Of a stretch of 64,000 nt of DNA, positions 47,501 through 59,565 are shown piece by piece (the stretch's first letter is position 1; each line of letters begins with the position of its first letter). This DNA is from Chloranthus sessilifolius (Eukaryota; Streptophyta; Magnoliopsida; Chloranthales; Chloranthaceae). The stretch lies in assembly GCA_021018995.1 (NCBI GenBank), contig CM037585.1, positions 69,008,646 to 69,072,645 on the forward strand, read 5' to 3'. The translations under genes and the position numbers were made by a program. Below the pieces are notes generated by a model, which had not been told where the DNA came from, searched no databases, and worked only from the letters and a program-made list of their open reading frames with translations.

Positions 47501-49619
47501 TGTTAAGTGGTGAAAAATGCCACTTTGTACCATTTAACTTGACCTTTTATGGACCTGTGAGCACACTAATAAGCCTCTGTTGAGTGCATTTTGTAGATAG
47601 CAGAGAAAGCTAGTAATAATGCAGAAAACCACTTAAGAATGCCCACAAAGAAGTCATCTATCAGCACCATGCAGACCCAGCAATAGAACAAGGAGAAAGA
47701 AGTGAAGATAGGTCCAAAACATCCTATCAAGAGGATGTCTGAAGACTTCGATAGGAGCCGAGGATTAAAAGGAAAGAATTTGTGCAGTTGAAGAAGGATT
47801 CGATAGGATCTGAAGGCAGAAGAATGATGAATTCGTATGGATTGAAGAGTTCGATAGGATTTCAGAATCTATCGAGCAAAGAAAGGAAAGAAGAAACTAT
47901 CCTATCGAAAACTTGCCTGAAGTGTCAAAGGAACCTAGCGAAAGGATCTGAGAACCTAGCGAAAGGACTAAAATGCTCGATTCCAACCTGTCGAAGGCTC
48001 CCTGAACCTATCGAAGGATGCTTAAGCCTTTCGATAGGAATGAGAGCCAACCTTTCAGGATGACGGTACACAGAGCTGAACCTGTCGAAAAGGACCCCTG
48101 GACCTATCGAACTACTCAGCCAACCTATCGAATACTCCAGATATTGGGTTGAGGAACTTGAAGCTTCAAAGAGAAAACTCATCCTATCGGTACCTATCGA
48201 AGAGACCAGGGAACCTATCGAAAGGAACTACAAGCTTACTTTTAACCTGTCGGAAGCTTCCCCAACCTGTCGAAATCGTGGGTTGAACTTCTCAGAAACT
48301 ATGCTATGCACACGCTGAGACTTGGTAACCTGTTGCATGTAAATCGAGGCACTTTGGTGACCGGCGCGATGTTCTAGAAGATGCCCTAGAAAGCCCTAAC
48401 CAACCCACGTGCTTTAACAGAACTCTAACAAACTCTGGCAACCTTCTAGAAGGGATTTTTGGCGGGAAAAATAGAGGAGAAAGCTATATATTGAGATCCG
48501 CAATTTCCATTGGGGAGGATCGAATTTCTGGACAAATTCCTAGAAATCAGAGCTTGCAGCGAGATTCCATTTCCCTCCTTTAGCCCAACCATGGTTGGCT
48601 AATTCCCTAGGAGCAGCAAGGGGTGAGTTAGATCAGTAATTGGGTAAGGTTAAGAGTGTTCTTTGGGGTTAATTCTTTTCGAGCATTCCATTGTAAGAGT
48701 GACCTTGTTTGCAATGTAAATGTTGTCTTCAATGTTTTAATTAGTTCTAAAGCTCTTTTGATTCCTTTTGGTGCTCAATCGGATTTGTGTAGAGGAGTTG
48801 CTTGATCAGCTCACCCACTTAACTAGTAGACCTCTTGGATATCATCTGAATTCCCTGGATCTGATATCCTTGTAATTTCCTGCATCTGTGACCTGGAAAT
48901 TGCAGCATCTGTAGTGGTTTTAATTGTTCTAATTGAGGCTCTGGCTTTGTAGGAGATCTCTAGGATGGTCTGTGACCATTAAAGTGGACAGATCATAAAC
49001 TTAAGGTAAATATGAGCTCAGGCCCCAATTGGATTCATCTGTTGTAATCCATAGATTTGATAAAGCCTATAGGATGGTCTATGACCATTAAAGTGGACAG
49101 ATTATAGCCTTAAGGCCAGGTGGATCCTGTGATTTGAAGTGGAATTTATACCCTGCAGCTGTGCTTGTGGACAGTGCCTGTGGCCAGCCGAGGGACTTGT
49201 GTGCTTTTGAACCCCTGTAATATGCTTAGCTCAACCTGATTGCAGTGAAGACAATCTCCCAGTTGTTCTTCTCCATTTTCTGAGTTTTTAAACCATCCAT
49301 CTACAAGATCTGAGGCTCCAGATTCAATCTAAAATAATTTGCATTTTAACTGTAGTTTAGTTTAAGTGATAACCCTATCCAAACCTCTCCCCTGTCTTTT
49401 AACTAAAGTAGAGATAGCTAGGGTGCCAGATCTCTTACAGATCTGGAGATTTACTCAATTCCAAACCACCTCTCTGTGGACTTTCCCTTACTTACTTTTA
49501 AAACTTGCTACAAAGGACCCTGTATCTTACAGGTTTAGGATATTTTTAGATGTGCTGAATCCATCTCTGTTTTCTCCTGATTTTTATACCATAAATCAGC
49601 ACACTGAAAATCCACAACA
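47501..49619 (+). repeat. 3' LTR of Athila C
   Basis: 2119 bp, TGTTAAGTGGTG to CAACA, followed by TGGAC at 49620-49624. Confidence 0.95.
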
Positions 49620-49624
49620 TGGAC
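49620..49624. repeat. Target-site duplication of Athila C, right copy
   Basis: TGGAC, the partner of 37987-37991. Confidence 0.92.
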
Positions 49625-50346
49625 AGTAGACAAAAAAATGTTGAGCATAGGTACAATTCTGAAGTTTTCGAGAGGTTTTAAGTACATTTGGGAGGTCCTG
49701 AGCAGTGTTCGAGAGGTTCTAACATTGAATAAGTACTTCTCGAGAGGATCAGGTATCTTCTTGAGTTCATTGTTCTGAGTGCCAAGTGATCACGACAGGT
49801 TCCCATTTCCTAAGTAATCCAGTCGAGGAATATTTTATGAAGCCCACTGAACTGCTAGAGGAGTTTTACACCTTCAACAGGTTGTAGTTTGTGTCACTTC
49901 GCCGCTCGAGAAACCACTCGAAGAGTTCCCCAACCCGTCGAGATCATATTTTTTAGGTTTTAAAACCTTTCGTGGGGTTTATTTTCTCATTTTCTCTCTT
50001 CTGTGCGACACCTGGTCATTCTCCCCCGCGAGAGTTCTCTATTTATTTCCTAGCCAACTCACTTGTTGAACCTTCATACACCTATTACTTCTGCTGGTTG
50101 GATCAGCTTGGTAAAGTCAACATTTTGCACCACGTTTCTTCCAGTTTGATTTTCTAAGCTCAATTTGGAGTGAAACCCTAGCTGTAGGGTAAGTACTCCA
50201 TCATTCTCTGTCCCAATTGTGGTTAAGTGCTTATTTATTCTGAATTTAGTTCATTACACTGTGGATTATCATTTGGGTACGAGTTTTTAAACTACTGAGA
50301 AAGTGATCTGTTGTGTTGGAAGATATTTTGGATTTTCTATTTATAA
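49625..50346 (+). promoter_or_regulatory. Athila B spacer before ORF2 with TCGAGAGG array
   Basis: Continues 37991. About ten motif copies in 49660-49955 (TTCGAGAGGTT, CTCGAGAGGATC, CTCGAAGAG, GTCGAGATC). No gene. Confidence 0.6.
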
Positions 50347-52017
50347 ATGGTTGAACCTGATAAATTTGATGATTCCCTCACCCATTTACTTCAGCCTTCC
50401 CCAAAATCAGTAAGAAAATCTAGTAGGATAGCTTCAGCCCAGCTTCAAACTAATCCACCATCTCCTGTAGCCCAACCTGTCAAAAGGAAGCTGAGTGATT
50501 CATTTGAGCATGCTGAGAAATCTAAAATTGTTGCCCAAAAATCTAAAAAATCCAAGAAAACCACAAAGTCTAAGAAAGGCAAGAAAATTGTTGAGGAGGC
50601 ACCTGCTGTACCTGAGCCTGTGCCTAAATTTGACCCCCTCACAACACCCAATGAATTTGTAGATGAGCTGCAGCTGATACCTAAGATAGTTTTCGATGTA
50701 CCTTACTTCACTAAGGTAGAGTGGGGGAGTGAGACCTTAGCTTACTTGGCTAAAGCTTCCTTGGAACCCCTCTTGAGCCCATTGGATGAGAGAGTGTATC
50801 CCAGACTGGTGAAGGTTTGGTATAAGAACCTCAGGGTGCTCAGGCTAGTGGGGCAACAGAACCTATTTTTGTGATATTAATTGATGATTGGGAGATTGTG
50901 GTGGACACTAGGGACATAGCAATTGTTTTGGGAATCCCATTTCAGTATGATTCTTCCTCTAGTTTAGGAGCTCCCATTAGTGTTGCATTTCAAGATATGG
51001 CTAAACATTTGACTAAGGGAATTGCTTGATCTGGAGAGTCACTCATGAGGAGAGAATTTGATGCCAGCATGTTACTTATGGATAGCATTCTGAGAAAAAA
51101 TGTTTTATGACTGGCCATCAGCAAGAAAGAAGGTCCCCAATTGTAGATGCCTTATATTCTTTCTCTAAGGGGCATTACATCAATGCTACAGATTTGATTT
51201 TTAAGGGAATGAGGGACATTCATGGGAAAGTGAAGAAGAGGCAGTTGCTGTTTGGTTTGCCTTATGGTAGGCTCATTACAGCCTTATTGAAGAAGGGGAA
51301 GTATGTATGGAAGGCAGAAGAACCAATTGAAGAATTGCCACCTATGGTTTTTGAAAAGAAATTATGGTCAACAAGTATGACTTTGATAGGGAAAAGGACA
51401 AAGGGGATTGAGGGTACATCAGTTGCCATCCCTACTTCAGCTATCACTACTGCTGCCTCAACAGTAGCCATATCAGTTGTTATACCTTTTTCTGCCACAT
51501 CACCACCTTTGTCAGCAGCTTCTAATATGTTCAGTGCCACACATCATCCCTTCACCCATCATTCCTTCTGCCATCCCTGCTCCTATGCCTGTCATGTCCA
51601 CTACACCCTCCACAATCACCACCATCATCCTTGTGTCAGCTCCATCTTCTTCCACTTTCCCATTTACCTTACCTACTTCCACCACAAAAGGAACATACCA
51701 AAAGAGAACCCCTCAACCTAAATCACCACCCATTACATCTGGCCCATCAATTTCTCTACCTCAACCAAGTCCTTCCATTCTAACTCCTGAACCCACTAAC
51801 ATTGACCAACCTATCACCACTGAGCCAGTTACCTCTCCTACCCATTCCCTATCACCTATTCATACCCAGGGCCTGAAGGAGCTCACCTCTGAGGGATACT
51901 CAGCCCTGATTGACTCCATTGTGGAGAAAGTTGGGCATGAGTACATACCCTTCCCAGACTCTCCACAGCCTGACCATTTCCACCATGCTGTTGAGGATAT
52001 TTCAGGTACGGATTTAT
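50347..52017 (+). pseudogene. ORF2 of Athila B, 3' end cut by Athila D
   Basis: ATG 50347 opens 175 codons: a Lys-rich N-terminus (KKSKKTTKSKKGKKIVEE), then FVDELQLIPKI and YPRLVKVWYKNLR. A frameshift near 50835 and a stop near 51028 follow. The domain continues from 51107 with ERRSPIVDALYSFSKGHYI and LPYGRLITALLKKGKY, and after another shift near 51540 a Pro/Thr-rich linker runs to HTQGLKELTSEGYSALIDSI. It ends where the inverted LTR of Athila D begins. Confidence 0.8.
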
Positions 52018-52964
52018 TGTGTGTGATAAAAATAATTTTAAAACAAAGTAAAACAGAGGATGGAATCAGCACACTAAAATTATCCTAGACCTGCAAGATA
52101 CATGGTCCATTTGTAGCAAGTTTTAATAAGTAAGAGTTTGTCCCAAAGGGAGTAGTGATCTAAAACCTAAGAGGTGTATACTAGACCTCCAGATCTGCTA
52201 CAGATCTGGCAATTCTAGCCTAAATCTAAGAAAAAAAAGAGAGCTTTTTGGGTGTCACTAGATCTAATTTTACAAAACTGAAGTATAAAACTAAGTCTAA
52301 AAGATTGAGGAAGATGAATGGTAAATTAAATAAAAAATGGTGAGAAATAGGCAGCTAGGGATTGGTTTTTACTGAAAATCAATTTATTCAAAGGCAAAGT
52401 ATAGAATTGATTTGCTACAATCATTCATCTGGCTACAAGCTCAGATGCAAGGTATAAAAAGCTAATCTCAACTAAAGAATTGGATCAATCCTAAGGCTAT
52501 GATCAGTCCACTCGAATAGTCACAAATCATCCCAGAGATTGTTCTAATTCAAGGATCTTGATTGGAACAGGTAAGCTATTACAGAAGCTGTGGGTGCCAG
52601 GCTACAAGCTCAAGCATCCACAGGAATCTCTAATCAAGGGAAATCAAATACAAAAAAGTGAAAATTAGATCAGAATCACCTTTAAATATCACAATTACTA
52701 TAATTATACAACTTACAGCCTATTGTGCTCAGATATGCAATCTGTGCAACATCGAATCCATTTACAAAGTCTTTGAAACTCTCAATTTATAATTATAAAC
52801 CAGATCTGGACTGCTTATCTAGATCTAATATAACAGGCTGGATTAGAGAGAGAATGGGGAAGAGAAAAAGGAAAAATAAAAGCTAAACTAAAACTAAATG
52901 AGCTAAGGAGAACCAAAGTTATTCTATGGATTCCTTGCTGAGAAATTACAACACCAAGGGGTTT

Positions 52965-52972
52965 TATTTATA
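52965..52972 (-). promoter_or_regulatory. TATA box of Athila D LTR
   Basis: TATAAATA on the minus strand. Confidence 0.65.
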
Positions 52973-53479
52973 CACAACCAGTGATCCAAGTTCTTTGGAT
53001 TGCAGGCAATCAGAGGAGAGGATTTGATGCTTTAATCTCTATTTTAGCATTTCAACCAATAAGAGAGAAGAGAGGGAGATCCAATTCTGTTTATGCAGCT
53101 GGAGTAGTTTGCATTCCCGCCAAATATTTGAAAATCAGTTCATGCCCATGTGCAGACCTCTCTTTTGCTTTGGAGTTCCCAAATCTGCCCCTGCCGTCCA
53201 TTGTTATTTCCAACTGTAGCCCAATGTAACTTCTGCTACTATTTTTTAACAAAATAGCCCCAAATGGAACCCGATTTGCTAATCTGCTAGGGTCTTGAAG
53301 GTGTTTAATCAAATGGCTGCACACCTCGACTAGTTTATTAGTTGAAACTCAATGGAGTTTGGTGGGCCCGAGCTAGATCAGCTTTGAAAGAGTGTAAACT
53401 GCAGCAGAGGAATATTGGCTTGAAAGCTTAGATTGTAGTTTTATATGACTACAGCTTCAGGTACATTTTGTGAGGATGG

Positions 53480-54830
53480 AAGGTTGATCTTGAGAGGTTG
53501 GAGCAGCTCTAGGAAAGGTGTCGTTAGGTTGTGGGTGAAACTCGACAGGATGGAGGGGATTATTGCTGAAGGTCGAGAGGATGGCTGAGTAGGGAGCTAG
53601 AGTTCGAGTAGTTGGTTGACATGCAGCTTATGCCGTTCGATAGGATTGATGGTAGGATGGGCTGGAATCTTGAGAGGTTCTGAAGCCAAGTTTGTAGGAT
53701 TAGACAGGTTGCTGGAGTGCAGATTGAGTGCTCGATAGGATAGATGTTTGGGGATTTAACTAGTCGACAGGTTGATGGAAAATGGCTTTGAAACTTTGCT
53801 GGTTGAGAGGTTGGCTGAACGTTACCAGCTGAATCTCGAGAGGATGTGGGTGGTTCTGAAGGTGTGGTCGATAAGTTGAAGGGCCCTTGAGCTGAACTCT
53901 TCGATAGCATTAAAGCTTGGAGGCTTCAACAACTAGTCGTGAGGTAGGCTGCATGGGGTTCAAAGCTCAACAGGATCTAAAAGTGTGCATTTGATCTGCT
54001 CGAGATGTTGGCCAGAGAAAGCTGTAAATGCTGGTCGAGAGGATGTTGAATAGAGAGCTTGCTGTTCTTGAGAGGATTGAAAGTGAACTTGGAGAGCCAA
54101 ATGGTCGACAGGTTTGCTGGTTGGGATAAGGGCATCTGCTCGAGATGTTGGCTGGAGAGAGCTGCAAAGCTGTTGACAAGTTCTAAGGCAGCTGCATGCT
54201 GAAATTGATAGGATCTGAGAATAGAGGGCTGTCAATTCATCTACCAATCGATAGGTAGGCTGAGTGCATTCGATAGGATGCTGCAACTGTGGCTTGATGG
54301 TGCACTCGATAGATTTGGATTATTGGAGTGCTCGAGTATTGGCTGAAGGTGTTCTTCCCGTTTGACTGGTTGAATCTCAAGGCTCAGAGGCTGCTACTGT
54401 TATTTCCATTTGGCAAGTTGCATGCCCTTCTAATTCGAGAGTTTAGTGAAGTGTGTTGGGCTCCTTTTGACAAGTTGCAGAAGCTATAGCTTGAACTACT
54501 CTACAAGAGGACTGAAAGGGTATCCACTCGAGAGCTTAATGGACTGTTAGTGCAACTCGACAGGCAGCTGCTGATGCTGAGGCCAAGTGCACTGCTCCAT
54601 TCGATAGGATGCTGAATGCATTGAGGTTTTCGAGAGGTGCTCGAACAGGTGCTTCTTGCATTCGATGGAATTAAATGCAGACTTGCATGGGTGCAACTCG
54701 AGAGGTCTGATGGTGCAATGCATGGATTGCCCGATAGGTACTCCTCTTGCTGAAATCGCCAAGATGAAATGCATTTGATTTTGGGAGCTTGAGTCTTTAA
54801 TAGGTGCTGAGACATAAAGCTCTAAAGATT
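53480..54830 (-). promoter_or_regulatory. TCGANAGG motif array in U3 of Athila D
   Basis: About 35 copies by eye in 1.35 kb, one every ~40 bases: on the + strand CTCGACAGGATGG, GTCGAGAGGATG, TTCGATAGGATT, TCGACAGGTTG, CTCGAGAGG and similar. Nearly all point the same way. The array accounts for most of the extra U3 length. Confidence 0.72.
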
Positions 54831-55242
54831 GACAGGTTGGCTGGGGAGTGAGCTTTAAGTCTACATAGTCTACCTTGTTGTAGCTCTTAAGAGCTTGAGT
54901 AAATTGTTGCTTCCATTTGGAAGTATTGGTGCTGCTGAAGTGATGACCCCAAGCTGTCTTAGTATGTTGCTATGGAAGGGAGTTCACATGGCTGCTGTGG
55001 TTCATGAGGTCCAAGAACATGTTGTTGCACTTCTTTTTCATGTCTGAAAGCACATCTTTCTCTCTCTGCTCTTAAATGATTTCAAAACTCCTCCTTAGTG
55101 GCACTTTTTAACTAAAAACTGCACTATGGCTGCAATTACCTCTTTACTGCAAATCAACACTAAAAAGCAATTATTAAATACTCCGAGGCTTAGCAAAAGC
55201 CTGGTTTAAGGGGTATATAATGGTAAAAATCATTGACTAACA

Positions 55243-55788
55243 CACCCCCAAACCTAATTTTTGTTAGTCCTCAAACAAAGTGAAATTTAAAACAATTACC
55301 CTACAAAACTAAATGCCACTTTCGTAGGGAACACGGGTGCATTTGGCACATGCACCAAGCCTTTTAAACACCTAGTGGAGGAGTGGAGTCTCCTGAGGAT
55401 TTTCAGTGAAGGTACCCACAAACTTCTCCAATCAAATCAGTTAATACTAATCCAACATGCTAAAACAAAGTTTGACTAAAATAAAATTCATTTCGCACCT
55501 TCATTTAATTTTGGAGGATTCTCAATAGAAAAATATCAGTTCAAACTTGAAATTCAGCTGTAATTATTTCACCATCAATCAGCTCATGTCAAGGCAATGC
55601 GCATGAAAATTAATGCAGAGTTCACCTTTCATTCGAGAATTCTATTTTGATATTGCCCGCAACAAGCTTTGATTTCAGACCCAAGTCTCACCAGGGCTAT
55701 CACTCAAAATAAAAATAGAAGGGTGCATCATTTCACACAGCTCAAGAGCAGTTGTAGCCCTCAAATAGGACTGCAAGCATGAGCATAG
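55243..55788 (-). other. Athila D 3' UTR, part next to the LTR
   Basis: The polypurine tract reads AGGTTTGGGGGTG on the minus strand (55255-55243). The stretch 55320-55430 is the reverse complement of the conserved GAGACTTCACTCCTCCACTA region at 47350. It ends at the LTR array. Confidence 0.82.
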
Positions 55789-56806
55789 TGTGACGGGGCC
55801 AATACTCGAGCTTGCAGCATGGTGCTTGGGGCACGACATGTGGTGCCAGGAGGGCACGCGACATGGGGGCCAAGAAGGCCTTGTGACGTGGTCATGCTGC
55901 GGGGTCGCAACACGGTCTCATGGAGGGGGAAGATGCGGGAGCGATGTGGTCACAACGCGGGAGCGACATAGCCAAGGTGGGCTAGTGACGCAGGAGGCAT
56001 TGCGGTATGTCAAACCAAGGGGTTTGAGGTTCTCCTGCCATTCTGGCTGAATAACTATTTTACCCTTCTATGTGGGAGAGGAGCTGGAGAGTTACCTTCC
56101 ACCCACACGGGACCTAGCGTTGCCAAAGGGGGCGCAAGTGTCTCCTAGGCCTGAAAGGGTGGGCCTAGGACGTCAACGCAGCGATGCCGTGTGGCACCCA
56201 AGGGAGGTTGAAGTATGGCCCCGGACTACACATCGCGGTGCATACGGCTGGGCAACCTCGTGTGACAACACAAGGGCACTATGTGGGACTCAGTTGAGCA
56301 CGACAGCACATGGGTCAAGCATAAACGGTGCTAGTAATTCAGAACGCACACGAAGGCAGGCTAGGTGGGACTAAGTTGAGCACGCGAGCGCGAGGCACAA
56401 GGCTATGGGCTTGGTTCGGTATGTGAGCGAGACATGGTGGCATGGGAAGCTACATGCCGAGACTGTTGCGAGTGAGGTACTAGTGCAGTGCACAGGGTGA
56501 AGCTTGAGCAGGCCAAGTTTAGCACAGTGGTGCAGTTGGCGTGTCGAAAGGGGCACGATACAGTTGGATGGTAGGCCGTGAAACAGAGATGACCATGTTG
56601 GGGGAGTTCCTGTCCTCTAGGCTGGTGGTATTAGAGCTGATGTGTAGATGGGTTGGCTTCGTTGCATGCGGTAGCGAAGCACCGCACAGGTTAAAAGCAC
56701 GTCGAAGGACACCCCACGACTGTTGGAATCAGAAGTAGGCTGACCTAGCAAAGCGTGCGTTAGGTGCCGCACGGGACTGAGGTTGCAGAAGTGCGACCCC
56801 GTGACA
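55789..56806 (+). repeat. Array LTR1
   Basis: 1018 bp, TGTGACGGGG to CCCCGTGACA. Confidence 0.85.
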
Positions 56807-56809
56807 TTT

Positions 56810-56823
56810 TGGTATCAAAGCCA
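56810..56823 (+). other. tRNA-iMet-type primer-binding site, array copy 1
   Basis: TGGTATCAAAGCCA differs by one base from the complement of the initiator tRNA-Met 3' end (TGGTATCAGAGCCA). Also at 58168 and 60587; deleted after LTR3. Confidence 0.8.
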
Positions 56824-57157
56824 AGTTCGATCCAGAAGAGATGATGCTATTGAGCAATTGGTGTGGAGGCACGCGATGGGGTGTCAAGAGGGCACGCGAC
56901 TTCCTTGAACAATTGGTGCGGAGGCACGCGATGTGGTGTCAAGAGGACACACGACATCCCTGAGCAAGTTAACAGGCGAAGGCCTTGTGACATCAAAACC
57001 AAGTTGACCAGGCCGGGGTGACAGTGGGGAGCTAGTGGGAAGGTGTGGACTTAAGAACTAGAAATGTGTTGCTAACAAGCTGGGAGGAGTTGGCGGGGTC
57101 AGTTCACTGCGATAATGTGTTAACGAGGACGTTGACATTTTATGAAGTGGTGGAGGA

Positions 57158-58164
57158 TGTGATGGAGCCAATACTCGAGCTTGCAGCATGGTTCTTGGGG
57201 CACGACATGTGGTGCCAGGAGGGCACGCGACATGGGGGCCAAGAAGGCCTTGTGACGTGGTCGCACTGCGGGGTCACGACACGGTCGCATGGAGGGGGAA
57301 GACGCGAGAGCGATGCGGCTGCGACATAGCCAAGGTGGGCTAGCATCGCAGGAGGCATTGCGGTATGTCAAACCAAGGGGTTTAAGGTTCTCCTGCCATT
57401 CTGGTTGAATGACTGTTTTACCCTTCTATGTGGGAGAGGAGCTGGAGAGTTGCCTTCCACCCACACGGGACCTTGCGTTGCTAGAGGGGGTGCAAGTGTC
57501 TCCTAGGCCTGAAAGGGTGGGCCTAGGACGTTGATGCAGCGATGCCGTGTGGCACCCAAAGGAGGTTGAAGTATGGCCCCGGACTACACGTCGCGATGCA
57601 TATGGCTGGGCAACCTCGCGTGACAACACAAGGGCGCTGCGTGGGACTCAGTTGAGCACGACAGCACGTGGGTCAAGCATAAACGGTGATAGTAATTTGA
57701 AACGCCCATGAAGGCAGGCTACGTGGGACTCAGTTGAGCACACGAGCATGAGGCACAAGGCTGTGGGCTTGGTTCGGTATGTGAGCGAGACATGGTGGCA
57801 TGGGAAGCTGCATGCCAAGACTGTTGTGAGCGAGGTACTAGTGCAGTGCATAGGGTGATGCTTGAGCAGGCCAACTTTAGCATAGTGGTGCATTTGGCGT
57901 GTCAAAAGGAGCATGATACAGTTAGATGGTAGGCCGTGAAACAGAGGTAACCATGTTAGGGGAGTTCCCATCCTATAGGCGGGTGGTATCAGAGCTGATG
58001 TGTAGATGGGTTGGATTTGTTGCACGCGGTAGTGAAGCATCGCGCGGGTTAAAAGCACGTCGAAGGACACCCCGCGACTGTTGGTATCAAAAGTAGGCTG
58101 ACCTAGCGAAGCGTGCGTTAGGTGCCGCACGGGACTAAGGTTGCGGAAGTGTGACCCCATGACA
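57158..58164 (+). repeat. Array LTR2
   Basis: 1007 bp, TGTGATGGAG to CCCCATGACA. Confidence 0.85.
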
Positions 58165-58460
58165 TTTTGGTATCAAAGCCAAGTTTGATCCAGAAGCGAT
58201 GATGCTATTGAGCAATTGGTGTGGAGGCACGCGATGTGGTGTCAAGAGGACACGCGACATCCCTGATCTAGTTAACAAGCGAGGGCCTTGTGACAGCAAA
58301 ACCAAGTTGACCTGGCCGGGGTGACCGTGGGAAGCTAGTGGGAAGGTGCGGACCTAAGAACTAGAAATTTGTTGCTAACAAGCTGGGAGGAGTTGGAGGG
58401 ATCAGTTCACTGCGATAATGCGTTAACAAGGACATTGACATTTTATGGAGTGGTGGAGGA

Positions 58461-59456
58461 TGTGACGGGGCTAATACTCGAGCTTGCAGCATGGTGCTTG
58501 GGGCACGACATGTGGTGCCAGGAAGGCATGTGACATGGGGGCCAAGAAGGCCTTATGACGTGGTCGCACTGCGGGGTTGCGACACGGTCGCATGGAGGGA
58601 GAAGACGTGGGAGCGATGCGGTCGCGACATAGCCAAGGTGGGCTAGCGATGCAGGAGGCATTGCGGTATGTCAAACCAAGGTGTTTGAGGTTCTCTTGCC
58701 ATTCTGGATGAATGACTGTTTTACCCTTCTATGTGGGAGAGGAGCTGGAGAGTTGCCTTCCACCCACACTGGAGCTTGCTTTGCCAGAGGGGGCGTAAGT
58801 GTCTCCTAGGCCTGAAAGGGTGGGCCTAGGACGTTGATGCAGTGATGCCGTGTGGCACCCAAGGGAGGTTGAAGTATGACCTCGGACTACGCATCGCGGT
58901 GCATACGGCTGGGCAACCTCGCGTGACAACACAAGGGCGCTGCGTGGAACTCAGTTGAGCACGACAGCACGTGGGTCAAGCATAAACGGTGCTAGTAATT
59001 CAGAACACCCACGAAGGCAGGCTGCGTGGGACTCAGTTGAGCACACGAGCACGAGGCATAAGGCTGTGGGCTTGGTTTGGTATGTGAGCGAGACATGGTG
59101 GCATGGGAAGCTACATGCCAAGACTGTTGCGAGCGAGGTACTAGTGCAGTGCATAGGGTGAAGCTTGAGCAGGCCAAGTTTAGCACAGTGGTGCAGTTGG
59201 CGTGTCGAAAGGGGCACGATACAGTTGGATGGTAGGCCATGAAATAGAGGTAACCATGTTGGGGGAGTTCCCATCCTATAGGCGGGTGGTATCAAAGCTG
59301 ATGTGTAGATGGGTTGGCTTCGTTGCACGCGATAGCGAAGCATCGCGCGAGTTAAAAGCGCGTCGAAGGATGCCCTGCGACTGTTGGTATCAGAAGTAGG
59401 CTGACCTAGCGAAGCGTCCATTAGGTGCCGCACAGGACTGAGGTTGCAGAAGTGTG
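58461..59456 (+). repeat. Array LTR3, 3' end deleted
   Basis: Starts TGTGACGGGG. Near 59456 the sequence jumps from the last bases of the LTR to late internal sequence (CCTAAGAACTAGAAATG), so LTR end and primer site are lost. Confidence 0.82.
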
Positions 59457-59565
59457 GCCTAAGAACTAGAAATGTGTTGCTAACAAGCTAAGAGGAGTTG
59501 GCGGGGTCAGTTCACTGCGATAATGCGTCAACGAGGACGTTGACATTTTATAGAGTGGTGGAGGA

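Larger units (their letters stand above)
37992..49619 (+). mobile_element. Athila-type element C, complete ends but no RT, RNase H or integrase
   Basis: Two full LTRs (37992-40118 and 47501-49619), a perfect primer site, polypurine tract and TGGAC duplication show a complete, transposed element of 11.6 kb. The coding part holds gag and protease, then jumps to the post-integrase spacer and a long ORF2. Confidence 0.95.
33509..52017 (+). mobile_element. Athila-type element B, base of the nest
   Basis: Pieces: LTR tail 33509-33620, primer site, gag, pol to 37772, spacer, then (after Athila C at 37992-49619) spacer and ORF2 at 49625-52017, cut off by Athila D. It is the most decayed of the coding elements, with many stops and deletions, as expected for the oldest layer. 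Confidence 0.9.
52018..55242 (-). repeat. 3' LTR of Athila D
   Basis: On the minus strand it starts TGTTAGTCAATG (55242) and ends near ATCACACACA (52018; exact end uncertain by a few bases). The downstream ~950 bp after the TATA box (TATTTATA reversed, 52965-52972) resemble the A and C LTRs, including CCTGCAAGATAC reversed at 52090. U3 is about 2.27 kb, far longer than in A or C. Confidence 0.85.
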
